This document shows positions 1-9,268 of a stretch of DNA of 64,000 nucleotides, one piece after another. The notes under the pieces are model-generated. The model searched no databases. It was given only the letters and a program-made list of their open reading frames with translations, and had not been told where the DNA came from. A program made the translations under genes and the position numbers. Position 1 is the first letter of the stretch, and the number at the start of each line of letters is the position of its first letter. Source of the stretch: Microbispora corallina (GTDB lineage Bacteria; Actinomycetota; Actinomycetes; Streptosporangiales; Streptosporangiaceae); assembly GCF_016863035.1 (NCBI RefSeq), contig NZ_BOOC01000014.1:124001-188000 (forward strand). Reading direction: 5' to 3'.

Positions 1-245
1 GTTCAATTTCGCGTCAGACTAGGAGGCGGCACCCCCGAGGTCAATGGGTGCGCGCACGGCGGGCGACGGGATGCGGGACCCCGCGGCGGGTGACTACGTA
101 TGTGCGCCGGTCAGGTAGGGCCCCACGGTTTTCCCCGTTTTGGCGAGAAGGCCCGCCACGGAGGCTGGTATTCAGGCGCCGGGGTCCCTCGGCAGTGAGG
201 GGAACGGGCCGGCGTCCACTTCTCGCCGTGCACTAGGAAGCGCCG
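1..245. other. Window start, no gene supported
   Basis: No frame here reads like a protein. The frame of the downstream kinase has a stop (TAG) at 234-236, so the sensor and membrane part expected upstream of a kinase core is absent. An AGGAAG at 235-240 gives the kinase a ribosome binding site. Confidence 0.5.
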
Positions 246-1160
246 ATGAACAGCATAGTGAAACGGATGGAACACGCCGAGCGTGTCGCCGAGCGCGCGC
301 TCGGGCATCAGCGGCAGTTCGCCGCGGACGCGTCCCATGAGCTGCTCACGCCCATCGCCGGCATACGCGCGCAACTGGAGGTCGCCCGTCTCTACCCGGA
401 CGACGTGTCCGAGGCGATCGAGGGGGCACTGCGGGCCACCAGCAGGCTGGAGGCGATCGTCGCCGACCTCCTGCTGCTCGCCGGGATCGGCGCCGCGACC
501 CTGGCCGAGAGCGAGGAGATCGATCTCGGTCAGCTCGTCGCCGCGGAGCTGGGCCGCCGGCCCGGCCGCCGCCCGACCCGGCTCCACCTCACCTCGAGGG
601 TGATCGTCGGAGGGCTGCGGCCGCTGCTGTCCCGCATGGTGACGTGCCTGCTCGACAACGCCGAACGGCACGCCGCCACCTCCGTCCACGTCGAGGTGCG
701 CAGGGAGGGCGAGCGGGCCGTGCTCGCGGTCACGAACGACGGGGAGGCGATCCCCGAGGCGGAGCGCGAGCGGGTCTTCGACCGGTTCTACCGCAGGGAC
801 GCGGCCAGGAGCAGGAGCAACGGCGGCCCCGGACTCGGGCTCGCCATCGCCCGGGAGGTCGCCGAGGCCCACGGAGGCCGCATCGCCGTCCAGGACGCCG
901 AGCCCGGGAGCCGCTTCGTCGTCAGCCTTCCCCTCGCGCCCTCCGGCGAGGTCGTCGTCTCGTTCGCACGGAGGGCCCCGGTGATCAGGTCGCGCGCCGC
1001 GTCGTCCGGGCAGGGTCCCACGCCTCCGCCCGGTGTCGCGGCGCGCGGCCGCTTCACCGAGCGCGGCGAGGCCGCCGCGGGATGTCGTCGTGATCCCGCC
1101 TGTGCCCCCCGGCGGCCTTCCGCGCGGTCACCCATGCCGCGATCTGCGTGCGGGAGCTGA
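246..1160 (+). CDS. Sensor histidine kinase core lacking its sensor domain
   Basis: The product is a two-component histidine kinase core of 304 residues. The first 20 residues look like the end of a HAMP linker. The H-box follows (HQRQFAADASHELLTPIAG; the His before Glu-Leu is the phospho-acceptor), then an N-box (LLDNAERHA) and an ATP lid with FDRFYR and GPGLGLAI. The G1 motif reads NDGEAI rather than DxGxGI, a variant I believe is common in actinobacterial kinases. There are no transmembrane segments and no upstream sensor, so this is either a 5'-truncated gene re-initiated at an ATG with a good AGGAAG site, or a soluble orphan kinase. About 75 residues after the catalytic domain are low-complexity and run convergently into the LuxR gene by 107 bp, which suggests the 3' end is decayed too. 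No response regulator is adjacent. Confidence 0.6.
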   Translation: MNSIVKRMEHAERVAERALGHQRQFAADASHELLTPIAGIRAQLEVARLYPDDVSEAIEGALRATSRLEAIVADLLLLAGIGAATLAESEEIDLGQLVAAELGRRPGRRPTRLHLTSRVIVGGLRPLLSRMVTCLLDNAERHAATSVHVEVRREGERAVLAVTNDGEAIPEAERERVFDRFYRRDAARSRSNGGPGLGLAIAREVAEAHGGRIAVQDAEPGSRFVVSLPLAPSGEVVVSFARRAPVIRSRAASSGQGPTPPPGVAARGRFTERGEAAAGCRRDPACAPRRPSARSPMPRSACGS

Positions 1161-3474
1161 AGCCGAGCTTTGTCAGGATGTGCTCGACGTGGCCCTCGGT
1201 GGTGCGCTGCGCGATCACCAGCGCGGAGGAGATCTCCTTGTTGCTGAAACCCTGGGAGATCAGTTCCGCGATCTCCCGCTCCCGCCCGGTCAGCGGCGAC
1301 GGCTCGGGCCCGGCCCGCTCCCCACGCCCCGGGCGATCCTCCCCGAGCCTCTCGTCCGGCTCCGCGCCCGGCGCCTCGTCCGGCCGCGATCCGAGCGCCT
1401 CGGCGACGGCGTCGTCGAGCGTCAGGCGCTCGCCCTGCCGCAGGGCCCGGTCGAAGGCCCGCTCGCCCATCCTCTCGCGCAGGGCGATCACGCACCGTTC
1501 GTGGGACTGCGAATAGCTCGCCACCCGCTGCGTCGACACCCCCGCCGCCCGGCACAGCTCCTCGGCCACGCCGAGCATGCGTGCCGCGGAGGCGTCGCGG
1601 CGCCCGGTCTCGAAGATCCAGCCGAGCACCTCGAAGGTGGTGGCGAGCGCGAGCCGGTCGTCGAAGTCCCGGCCGACCACCAGGCTCTCCCTGGCCAGGC
1701 CCGTCGCCCTCTCCGCGTCCCCGCGCTGCCAGGCGTGGACGGCGACCACCGTCAGCACCCAGGACCTGATCCAGCTGTCCCCGCCGCTTTCGGCAAGGGC
1801 TAGGCTCCGCTCGAACAGCCGCCGCTCCCGGTCCTCCTCGCCGAGGCTGCCTGCCGTGGCCGCGAGCGTCAGCAGGCCGACGAGGGCGGCCAGACCGTCC
1901 CCGGCCGCGGTGTGCCCGGCCACGGCCTCCTCCAGCAGGACGGCCGCCCGCGCGTAGTCGCCGTGCTGGTGGGCGGCGATGCCGGAGACCAGCGAGCCCA
2001 GGGCCAGGCCCTTCGCGTGGCCCAGCTTCTCCGCCAGCGCGAGGCCCTCGCCGACGAGAAGCTCGGCCACGGCGGTGTCGCCCTGCATGAACGCCAGCTG
2101 CGCGTCCGCGCACAGCGCCTCGGCCCGTACGGCGGTGGGCTCCGGGGCCGACTTCAGCAGCAGGTCGAACCAGTGGCGTCCCTCGCTGTAGAACGCGTTG
2201 GGCAGCCAGTAGGTCTCGTACAGCAGGGCCGCCATGAGCAGCCCCACGTCGGCCTCGCCCCGCTCGTGCAGGCAGAACTCCAGGGCGCCGCGCAGGTGCG
2301 CCTGCTCCAGCCGCAGCCGGGCGAACCACCCGGCCTGGGCCGGGCCGAACCACTCGCCGGCCGCCCGCTCCAGCAGTGCCAGATAATGGTCGCGGTGGCG
2401 GCGCGCCAGCGACCGCCGCTCGTCGGGGCCGTCGAGCCGCAGCCGGCCGAACTCCCGCAGCGTCTCCAGCATGCGGTAGCGGACCTCGCCGTGATGCTCC
2501 TCGCGCAGCAGCAGCGACTTGTCCAGCAGCGCGTCGATCAGGTCGAGGACGTCCTCCGGCTCCACGTCGCCGCAGACGCAGACGTCCTCCACGGCCTCGA
2601 GGTCGAAGTGGCCGGGGAAGACCGACATGCGGCTCCACAGCGTCCGCTCCGGCGGCGACAGCAGCTGGTAGCTCCAGTCGACCAGCGCGTGCAGGGTCCG
2701 CTGGCGCGGCGCGACCGTACGGCTCCCGCTCGTCAGGCAGGCGTACCGGTCGGTGAGGCGCTCGACCAGCGTGCCGACCGACAGCGCCCGCAGCCGGACC
2801 GCCGCGAGCTCGATCGCCAGGGGGATCCCGTCCAGCCGCCGGCACAGCTCGACCACGTCCGCCGTGGTGTCCGGGGTGAGGCGGAAGCCGGGCACCACGG
2901 CGGACGCCCGCTCCACGAAGAGGCACACCCCGTCGTACAGCTCCAGCGCCCTGCCCGTGAGCGGCCGGCCGGGCTCGGGCAGCGCGAGCGGCGCCACCCG
3001 CATCTGGTGCTCGCCGATGATCCCGAGGGACTGCCGGCTGGTCGCCAGGATGCGCAGGTCGGGCACACCCCGCAGGAGGCGGTTCGCGAACGACGCGCAG
3101 GCATCGCGCAGGTGCTCGCAGTTGTCGAGGACGAGCAGGGTCCGCTGCCCGGTGAGCACCCTGGCCAGCGCGTCGACCGGGTTGATCTCGGACTGCACCC
3201 CCAGGGTGGCCGCGACCGTCTCGGCCACCAGGGCCGGGTCGTCGAGGGCGGTCAGGTCCACCAGCCAGACGGCGTCGAACGCCCGGTGCTGCTCGGCGGC
3301 CGCCCGCAGCGCGAGCCGGGTCTTGCCGACGCCGCCCACTCCCGTGAGGGTCACCAGACGCGAGACCGACAGCAACCGGCGGATCTCGGCCAGCTCACGC
3401 CTGCGGCCCACGAAGCTGGTCAGGTCGGCCGGAAGGTTGCCGATCTGACGGACCAGCGCCGCCGGAATGGCCAC
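1054..3474 (-). CDS. ATPase-LuxR transcriptional regulator (NB-ARC/AfsR-like)
   Basis: This is a large STAND-type regulator of 806 residues. An N-terminal P-loop ATPase has Walker A GVGGVGKT near residue 47 and Walker B LLVLDNCEHL near residue 113. A helical TPR-like middle and a C-terminal LuxR helix-turn-helix follow (about residues 740-795, containing LTGREREIAELISQGFSNKE). Family members are predicted to use nucleotide-driven oligomerisation to activate transcription. The start is GTG at 3474 (V-A-I-P-A-A-L). The target is unknown; the neighbours do not form an obvious pathway. The gene converges on, and overlaps, the truncated histidine kinase. Confidence 0.9.
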   Translation of the reverse strand: MAIPAALVRQIGNLPADLTSFVGRRRELAEIRRLLSVSRLVTLTGVGGVGKTRLALRAAAEQHRAFDAVWLVDLTALDDPALVAETVAATLGVQSEINPVDALARVLTGQRTLLVLDNCEHLRDACASFANRLLRGVPDLRILATSRQSLGIIGEHQMRVAPLALPEPGRPLTGRALELYDGVCLFVERASAVVPGFRLTPDTTADVVELCRRLDGIPLAIELAAVRLRALSVGTLVERLTDRYACLTSGSRTVAPRQRTLHALVDWSYQLLSPPERTLWSRMSVFPGHFDLEAVEDVCVCGDVEPEDVLDLIDALLDKSLLLREEHHGEVRYRMLETLREFGRLRLDGPDERRSLARRHRDHYLALLERAAGEWFGPAQAGWFARLRLEQAHLRGALEFCLHERGEADVGLLMAALLYETYWLPNAFYSEGRHWFDLLLKSAPEPTAVRAEALCADAQLAFMQGDTAVAELLVGEGLALAEKLGHAKGLALGSLVSGIAAHQHGDYARAAVLLEEAVAGHTAAGDGLAALVGLLTLAATAGSLGEEDRERRLFERSLALAESGGDSWIRSWVLTVVAVHAWQRGDAERATGLARESLVVGRDFDDRLALATTFEVLGWIFETGRRDASAARMLGVAEELCRAAGVSTQRVASYSQSHERCVIALRERMGERAFDRALRQGERLTLDDAVAEALGSRPDEAPGAEPDERLGEDRPGRGERAGPEPSPLTGREREIAELISQGFSNKEISSALVIAQRTTEGHVEHILTKLGFSSRTQIAAWVTARKAAGGHRRDHDDIPRRPRRAR

Positions 3475-3679
3475 ATTTCCACGCTAGGCGGAGACGAAGC
3501 GCCAGGTCAAACCTGGCGACCTTGGTCCGGCGGCCGCGTCCCGCCGGCGAGTGCCCGCCCTCGTGCGGGACCGTACGGGGCCGGGGTCGGCGCGTTCCGG
3601 GCGTGACCCGCGGCCGGGGCCGGGGAACCGCCCGTCCGGGCGGGCGGCGCGAACACCGTTCAGCGCTTACTCTCGATGT

Positions 3680-4327
3680 GTGAGCAGCGAGTCGTCAGCG
3701 AACAAGTGGATCTCCGCATTCCTCACGCCGCGGGTCCAGGACGGCACCGATCCGTCGCTGCTCCGGGCGTCCGACGCCGACCGGGAGCGCGTGCTCGCCG
3801 TCCTCGCCGAGGCGGTCACGGACGGACGGCTCACCCCGCTCGAACACGAGGAGCGCGTCGACCAGGCGTGCGCCGCCCGGACGCTGGGCGAGCTGGCCGC
3901 GCTCACGGCCGACCTGCTGCCCCCGGAGAGCCAGCCGTTCCGTGTCGACAACCGGCCGGTGACCGCCTTCTTCCGGTCCGAGAGCCGTACGGGCCGGTGG
4001 GTGGTGCCGTCCCAGGTGCCCGTCACCTCGCTGGGCGGCAAGGTCACGATGGACCTGTGCGAGGCGCTGCTCCAGTCGCGCCGGGTGGTCGTCCAGCTCG
4101 CCGTCATGGCCGGCACGGTCACGCTCGTCGTCCCCGAGGGCGTCCGCATCGTCACGGCGCCCTCCGCCCGGGTCCGCACCGTCAGGAACGAGGTGCGGCT
4201 CCCGCCGGGCGCGACCGGCCACGCGCCGGACGCGCCCGTGATCGAGCTGGCCGGGTTCGTGGTCGGCGGCAAGGTCGTCGCCCGGTCGCCGAAGCGGCCG
4301 CGGCGTGGACTGTTCCGCCGCGGCTGA
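3680..4327 (+). CDS. DUF1707 domain protein
   Basis: The product has 215 residues from GTG 3680. The region around residues 18-70 (LLRASDADRERVLAVLAEA to LAALTADL) is the DUF1707 SHOCT-like domain, a short helical domain common in actinobacterial envelope-stress proteins. The second half is a beta-rich domain of the type often annotated as cell-wall-active-antibiotic response. No membrane segment is visible, so it is probably cytoplasmic. The frame is open further upstream to 3551, but that stretch is low-complexity and lacks the domain pattern. No clear Shine-Dalgarno precedes the GTG, so a leaderless transcript is possible. The precise role is unknown. Confidence 0.82.
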   Translation: MSSESSANKWISAFLTPRVQDGTDPSLLRASDADRERVLAVLAEAVTDGRLTPLEHEERVDQACAARTLGELAALTADLLPPESQPFRVDNRPVTAFFRSESRTGRWVVPSQVPVTSLGGKVTMDLCEALLQSRRVVVQLAVMAGTVTLVVPEGVRIVTAPSARVRTVRNEVRLPPGATGHAPDAPVIELAGFVVGGKVVARSPKRPRRGLFRRG

Positions 4328-4393
4328 TCCCCGGGTCCGGGGCTTTCCCGGCGGCGGGCTTACACGGCGGTTGGGCTCGGACGGCGGTTGGGC

Positions 4394-5422
4394 TCAGACG
4401 GCGGTGTCGAAGTTGATCGCGCTGTAGGCGCCGAGCTTCCAGAGCTGGTGCTCGCTCTCGATCTTCCGGATGGTCCCGGAACGACCCCGCATGACCAGCG
4501 AGTGCGTGACGGCCGCGCCGCCCTGGAAGCGCACGCCGTACATGAGCTCGCCGTCGGTGATCCCCGTGGCGGCGAAGAACACGTCGTCGGAGCGGACGAG
4601 GTCGTCGGTGGTGAGCACCCGGCCGAGGTCGAGCCCGGCGTCGAGCGCGCGGGCGCGCTCGTCCTCGTCGCGGGGCCAGAGCCTGCCCTGGATGACGCCG
4701 TCCATGCACTTCATCGCGCAGGCCGCGACGATGCCCTCCGGCGTGCCGCCGATGCCGAGCATCAGATCCACGCCGGTGCCGGGGCGGGCCGCCATGATCG
4801 CGCCGGCCACGTCGCCGTCCGTGATGAACCGGATCCGGGCGCCGGTCTCCCTGATCTCCTTCACGATCCGCTCGTGCCGGGGCCGGTCGAGGATGACCAC
4901 CGTCACGTCGGACGGCTTGGCGCCCTTGGCCCTGGCCACGGCCCTGATGTTGTCCGCGACCGGGGCGTCGATGTTCACGTGCTCGGCGGCCTGCCGGCCG
5001 GTCACCAGCTTCTCCATGTAGAAGACCGCCGACGGGTCGTACATCGAGCCCCGCTCGCTCACCGCGATCACCGACACCGCGTTGTTCATGCCAAGCGCGC
5101 ACAGACGGGTGCCGTCGATCGGGTCCACGGCCACGTCGCACTCCGGACCGGTGCCGTCGCCGACCTCCTCGCCGTTGTACAGCATCGGCGCGTTGTCCTT
5201 CTCGCCCTCGCCGATCACCACCACTCCCTGCATGGAGACGGTGTTGATCAGCTGGCGCATGGCGTTGACGGCCGCGCCGTCCGCCCCGTTCTTGTCGCCG
5301 CGGCCCACCCAGCGGGCCGCGGCCATCGCCGCCGCCTCCGTCACCCTCACGAGCTCGAGAGCCAGATTCCGGTCGGGCGCGTGTTCCCCCGTGGCCAGCG
5401 CGGCCGGCACGTGATCAGACAT
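4394..5422 (-). CDS. glpX: Fructose-1,6-bisphosphatase class II
   Basis: GlpX hydrolyses fructose-1,6-bisphosphate to fructose-6-phosphate in gluconeogenesis and is the usual FBPase of Actinobacteria. The 342-residue product has the family landmarks. [14 protein letters not shown] near residue 70 and DPIDGTRLC near residue 102 hold the metal-binding Asp/Glu residues, and [17 protein letters not shown] lies near residue 210. Length and both ends match the family. It lies where glpX sits in Mycobacterium tuberculosis (Rv1099c), near the xseB/xseA/ispH block. It is a single gene, divergent from the TetR gene with about 150 bp between them. Confidence 0.97.
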   Translation of the reverse strand: MSDHVPAALATGEHAPDRNLALELVRVTEAAAMAAARWVGRGDKNGADGAAVNAMRQLINTVSMQGVVVIGEGEKDNAPMLYNGEEVGDGTGPECDVAVDPIDGTRLCALGMNNAVSVIAVSERGSMYDPSAVFYMEKLVTGRQAAEHVNIDAPVADNIRAVARAKGAKPSDVTVVILDRPRHERIVKEIRETGARIRFITDGDVAGAIMAARPGTGVDLMLGIGGTPEGIVAACAMKCMDGVIQGRLWPRDEDERARALDAGLDLGRVLTTDDLVRSDDVFFAATGITDGELMYGVRFQGGAAVTHSLVMRGRSGTIRKIESEHQLWKLGAYSAINFDTAV

Positions 5423-5571
5423 CGATCCCCTTAGCTGGAAGGTTCCCGTTCCTCACTGATCGTAGTTGTCCGGGCGCTTCTTGTCCGATTGGTCTGTACC
5501 TGTCCCCGCTGGTGGGGGCCCATTTGGCCCGTGACGCCCCAGGACGGGCAGGCCGGGGATATCGTCGCGGC

Positions 5572-6165
5572 ATGAGCAGCGACACCGAGCGAACGGTTAC
5601 AGCGCGCACGTCGGACCGCGGCGCGGCCACGCGTGGGGCGCTCCTCGACGCGGCGAAGGAGACCTTCGTCACGAGCGGATTCGCCGAGGCGGGCGTCACG
5701 GAGGTCGTGGCGCGGGCCGGCGCCAGTGTCGGCAGCCTCTACCATCACTTCTCCGGCAAGGCCGACCTCTACCTCACCCTCTTCGAGGAGTTCCAGAAGC
5801 GGCAGACCCAGCGGACCCGGCAGGCCGTCCAGGACGCGCGGGCCGCCGGCGAGACCGACCCGATGCCGCAGTTCCTCGCCGCCGCCCGCGCCTACCTGGA
5901 CGGATGCCTCGCCGAACGCGATCTCGCGGCGCTGTTCCTGCGCGGTGACGCGCCCCCCGGCTTCGAGGTCATCATGCGGGACCGGCTGCGGCAGTGGGCC
6001 AGGCGGACCGCGGCCCTTTTCGAGCACGAGGACGCCCTGGTCGTCGTGGTCACCGGCGCCCTCGCGGCCGTCGTCCAGGAGGTGACGCTCTCGGACGACC
6101 CCGAGGCCGCCCGCCGCATGGCCGAGGAGGCGCTCGCCATCATCGGCCGGATCCACCGGACCTGA
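5572..6165 (+). CDS. TetR-family transcriptional regulator
   Basis: The product has 197 residues from ATG 5572. The N-terminal helix-turn-helix runs from about residue 20 to 65 (ALLDAAKETFVTSGFAEAGV, then SVGSLYHHFSGKADLY), typical of TetR repressors. The C-terminal half is a helical ligand-binding/dimerisation domain with no recognisable ligand signature. It is transcribed divergently from glpX and upstream of the DUF4245 gene, so either could be a target. The in-frame ATG 60 bp upstream is rejected because the extra residues are Arg/Gly-rich and unlike the family. Confidence 0.9.
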   Translation: MSSDTERTVTARTSDRGAATRGALLDAAKETFVTSGFAEAGVTEVVARAGASVGSLYHHFSGKADLYLTLFEEFQKRQTQRTRQAVQDARAAGETDPMPQFLAAARAYLDGCLAERDLAALFLRGDAPPGFEVIMRDRLRQWARRTAALFEHEDALVVVVTGALAAVVQEVTLSDDPEAARRMAEEALAIIGRIHRT

Positions 6166-6290
6166 CGGCGCCTTTCCACCCCGGCCGCCGACGACCCCCT
6201 GAGCCGAGGCCGGCCGCGCTCGCCGCGCCGTACGTTGTCCACAGGCGGTGGAGGCCGAGTCGGGGACCGGCCCTTCCGGCCGGTAGTCTC

Positions 6291-6839
6291 ATGATCGTGA
6301 GTCGGTTCACCCAGGGCTTTCTCGGCTACGCGTTCGCGCTGTTCGTGGTCCTCGCCGGTGTGGGGCTCTTCCTGCTCGTCACCCCGCAGGACCGCACAGA
6401 GCACATCCCGCGGGTGGACTACTCGATCGACCAGGTCAACGCCGCGCGCAGCGCGCCGTACGAGGTCGTCGCCCCGCGCCAGGTGCCGGCCGACTGGGTG
6501 CCGAACAGCTCGACGCTGACCCAGGACGGCGGGGTGACGTGGCGGCTCGGCTTCGCCACCGCGAAGCGGGAGCACGCGATGGTGGCGCAGAGCGACGAGC
6601 GGCCGCCGGGCGCGTTCGCGAACCGCATGGCCAACACCGAGACGGCCAGTGGCAGCCTCCGGATCGGCGCGGTCACCTGGCAGGAGCGCGTCCGCCCCGA
6701 CAAGAACCAGCGGTCGCTGGTGCGGGTCCTCCCCGACCACACGGTCGTCGTCACCGGCACCGCCGGCTGGGACGAGCTCAGCGCGCTCGCGGCCAGCCTG
6801 TCCCCGCAGGCCAAGCCCGCCGCCACGCCCTCCGGCTGA
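6291..6839 (+). CDS. DUF4245 membrane-anchored protein
   Basis: The product has about 182 residues. One N-terminal membrane helix (about residues 8-28, GFLGYAFALFVVLAGVGLFL) is followed by an extracytoplasmic DUF4245 domain with the family pattern P-x-DWVPNSS, VTWRLGF and a closing TGTAGWDEL. The function of DUF4245 is unknown; the domain is restricted to Actinobacteria and habitually lies between glpX and xseB, as here. Start choice is between ATG 6291 and GTG 6297; neither has a strong ribosome binding site. It converges on xseB. Confidence 0.85.
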   Translation: MIVSRFTQGFLGYAFALFVVLAGVGLFLLVTPQDRTEHIPRVDYSIDQVNAARSAPYEVVAPRQVPADWVPNSSTLTQDGGVTWRLGFATAKREHAMVAQSDERPPGAFANRMANTETASGSLRIGAVTWQERVRPDKNQRSLVRVLPDHTVVVTGTAGWDELSALAASLSPQAKPAATPSG

Positions 6840-6906
6840 CCTCCGCCTGACCTCCGCCTGACCTCGGGGGCCCGCATGCCTCGATCGCGCGACGGGGAGT
6901 CGTCTC

Positions 6907-7146
6907 TCAGAAGGGGGCCTCGTCGGAGCCGGCCGCCTGGGGCTCCTGACGCTGGGCCATCGCGGCCGCCAGCTTGGCCCGGGCGCCCTGCAGCCACTCC
7001 TCGCAGACGGCGGCCAGCCGCTCGCCCCGCTCCCACAGCTCGATCGACTGCTCCAGCGTGAGCCCGCCGGTCTCCAGCCGCCGGACCACCTCGGTCAGCT
7101 CCTCGCGAGCCTGCTCGTACGACGGCGCCTGCTTCTCCTCAGCCAC
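6907..7146 (-). CDS. xseB: Exodeoxyribonuclease VII small subunit
   Basis: XseB is the small subunit of exonuclease VII, which degrades single-stranded DNA to oligonucleotides. The product has 79 residues from GTG 7146 and shows the family core SYEQAREELTEVVRRLETGG followed by LTLEQSIELWERGERLA, which forms paired helices. In Actinobacteria xseB normally follows xseA directly. Here asnB on the opposite strand separates them by about 2.1 kb, so xseB must have its own promoter. That promoter would lie in the short interval shared with the asnB promoter. The open frame extends to 7206, but the extra residues do not fit the family. Confidence 0.93.
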   Translation of the reverse strand: MAEEKQAPSYEQAREELTEVVRRLETGGLTLEQSIELWERGERLAAVCEEWLQGARAKLAAAMAQRQEPQAAGSDEAPF

Positions 7147-7199
7147 GACCCCCACCCTAGAGGTCGCCCCCGACAGTCGCGTCCATCGGCGTGATGTCG

Positions 7200-7228
7200 A
7201 CGACACCTGTCCGTTTTGGGCATATAAG
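7200..7228 (+). promoter_or_regulatory. Predicted asnB promoter
   Basis: ACGACA at 7200-7205 and TATAAG at 7223-7228 are separated by 17 bp, a plausible -35/-10 pair for a housekeeping sigma factor. The surrounding 60 bp is unusually AT-rich for this genome. It would give a leader of about 60 nt before asnB. This is a prediction from pattern only. Confidence 0.4.
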
Positions 7229-7295
7229 TAGTGATTTGAACGTTTTAACCACGTACCAATCCCATGACCGACAGATGAACCGGGGGGTCATCTCT

Positions 7296-9140
7296 ATGTG
7301 CGGCATAACCGGCTGGGTGGACTACGGACGCGACCTCTGGCAGGAGCGGGGGACCGTGCAGGCCATGACCGACACGATGGCGTGCCGCGGACCGGACGCC
7401 GAGGGCACGTGGATCGACCGGAACGTCGCGTTCGGCCACCGCCGGCTGGCCATCATCGACATCGAGGGCGGACGCCAGCCGATGCTCGCGGAGGCCGACG
7501 GCCGCCTCGTCGCCGCGCTCACCTACAGCGGCGAGGTCTACAACTTCCGCGAGCTCAGGGCGGAGCTCACCCAGCGGGGACACCGGTTCCGCACGCAGAG
7601 CGACACCGAGGTCGTCCTCGAGGCGTACCTGGAGTGGGGCGAGGACTTCGCCGACCGGCTCAACGGCATGTACGCCTTCGGCATCTGGGACGCCCGCACC
7701 GAGGAGCTCCTCCTCGTCCGCGACCGGATGGGCATCAAGCCCCTGTACTACCACCCGACCTCGAACGGCGTCCTGTTCGGCTCCGAGCCCAAGGCCATCC
7801 TGGCCAACCCGCTCGTCGAGCGCGTCGTCGACGCCGACGGCCTCCGCGAGATCCTCTCGTTCGTCAAGACACCGGAGAACGCCGTCTTCCGCGGCATGTA
7901 CGAGGTCCGTCCCGGCCAGATCGTGAAGGTGCGCCGCGAGGGCCTGAGCAAGCGCCGCTACTGGAAGCTGGAGTCCCACGAGCACACGGACGACCTGGGC
8001 ACGACCGTGCGGACGATCCGCGACCTGCTCGACGACATCGTGGCCCGGCAGCTCATCTCCGACGTGCCGCTGTGCACGCTGCTGTCCGGCGGCCTCGACT
8101 CCAGCGCCGTCACCGCGCTCGCCGCCCGCGCCCTGGAGGGCCAGGGCAGGGTCCGGTCGTTCTCGGTGGACTTCGCCGGCTACGCCGAGAACTTCCAGCC
8201 CGACGACACCCGCGACACGCCCGACACCCCCTACGTCCACGACGTGGTCCGCCACGTGGGGTCCGAGCACACGGACATCGTGCTCGACTCGGCCGACCTG
8301 ATGGACGCGGGCGTCCGGCGGGCCGTCCTGCGGGCCCGCGACCTGCCGCTCGGCATCGGCGACATGGACACCTCGCTCTACCTGCTGTTCAAGGCCATCC
8401 GCAGGCACTCCACGGTGGCGCTGTCGGGCGAGTCGGCGGACGAGGTCTTCGGCGGCTACCGCTGGTTCCACGACCCGGAGGCCGTCCACGGCGACACCTT
8501 CCCGTGGCTCGCCGTCCCCGGCGTCACCGGCCTGACGACGCGCGGCGAGTTCCTGGAGGAGCACCTGCTGCGCAAGCTGGACATCCCGGCGTACCGCGCC
8601 GACAGCTACCAGCGGGCGCTCGCCGAGGTGCCGCGCCTGCCGGGCGAGACCGGGCTGGAACGGCGGATGAGGGAGATCAGCTACCTCCACCTCACCCGGT
8701 TCGTCCAGATCCTGCTCGACCGGAAGGACCGGATGAGCATGGCCGTCGGCCTCGAGGTCCGCGTGCCGTTCTGCGACCACCGCCTGGTCGAGTACGTCTT
8801 CAACGCCCCGTGGGCCATGAAGACGTTCGACGGCCACGAGAAGAGCCTGCTGCGCGCCGCCGCGGCCGACGTGCTGCCGCGCTCAGTCGTCGAACGGCGC
8901 AAGGTGCCCTACCCCTCCACGCAGGACCCGGCGTACGAGCGGGCACTGCGGGGGGAGGTGACCCGGCTGCTGGACGGCGGCGACTTCGCCGCGGCCGCCC
9001 TCGTGGACGCGGGCAAGGTGCGGGACATGCTCGACCAGCCCATCGGCGCCGTGAGCTTCCAGGGCGCCCGGACCTCGCTGGAGGGCCTGCTCCAGCTCAA
9101 CGCCTGGCTGGAGAACTACGGCGCCCGCGTCTCCATCTGA
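7296..9140 (+). CDS. asnB: Asparagine synthase, glutamine-hydrolysing (class B)
   Basis: AsnB makes asparagine from aspartate, ATP and glutamine. The 614-residue product begins MCGITGW, so Cys2 becomes the N-terminal nucleophile of the glutaminase domain (residues 1-210), with FGHRRLAIID and SDTEVVLEAY as class-II amidotransferase motifs. The synthetase domain has the PP-loop LLSGGLDSSAV near residue 265, then SGESADEVFGGY and the C-terminal RKDRMSM. A G-rich ribosome binding site (GGGGGG) lies 6-8 bp before ATG 7296; upstream in-frame starts would bury Cys2 and are rejected. It lies between xseB and xseA on the opposite strand, which is out of place relative to the conserved order and implies insertion. 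Confidence 0.95.
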   Translation: MCGITGWVDYGRDLWQERGTVQAMTDTMACRGPDAEGTWIDRNVAFGHRRLAIIDIEGGRQPMLAEADGRLVAALTYSGEVYNFRELRAELTQRGHRFRTQSDTEVVLEAYLEWGEDFADRLNGMYAFGIWDARTEELLLVRDRMGIKPLYYHPTSNGVLFGSEPKAILANPLVERVVDADGLREILSFVKTPENAVFRGMYEVRPGQIVKVRREGLSKRRYWKLESHEHTDDLGTTVRTIRDLLDDIVARQLISDVPLCTLLSGGLDSSAVTALAARALEGQGRVRSFSVDFAGYAENFQPDDTRDTPDTPYVHDVVRHVGSEHTDIVLDSADLMDAGVRRAVLRARDLPLGIGDMDTSLYLLFKAIRRHSTVALSGESADEVFGGYRWFHDPEAVHGDTFPWLAVPGVTGLTTRGEFLEEHLLRKLDIPAYRADSYQRALAEVPRLPGETGLERRMREISYLHLTRFVQILLDRKDRMSMAVGLEVRVPFCDHRLVEYVFNAPWAMKTFDGHEKSLLRAAAADVLPRSVVERRKVPYPSTQDPAYERALRGEVTRLLDGGDFAAAALVDAGKVRDMLDQPIGAVSFQGARTSLEGLLQLNAWLENYGARVSI

Positions 9141-9178
9141 TCGCCGCGCCGCCCGAGGCCCGGCCCCGCGCCGGGCCT

Positions 9179-9268
9179 CCGGCATGCGTCAGAGGGGCAG
9201 TGTGCCGGAGCCGGGGTTCCGGCATGGCGGTGTGCCGGAGCCGGGTTTCCGGCATGCGTCAGAGGGGC
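9179..9268. repeat. Partial tandem repeat with hairpins between asnB and xseA
   Basis: A 20-bp unit starting CCGGCATGCGTC occurs at 9179-9198 and again at 9249-9268, the second copy covering the xseA stop codon. Between them a unit starting GTGTGCCGGAGCCGG occurs at 9200 and 9230, 30 bp apart, each folding as CCGGA...TTCCGG. The array lies between two convergent genes and can form stem-loops on both strands, so it may act as a bidirectional terminator. Confidence 0.6.
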
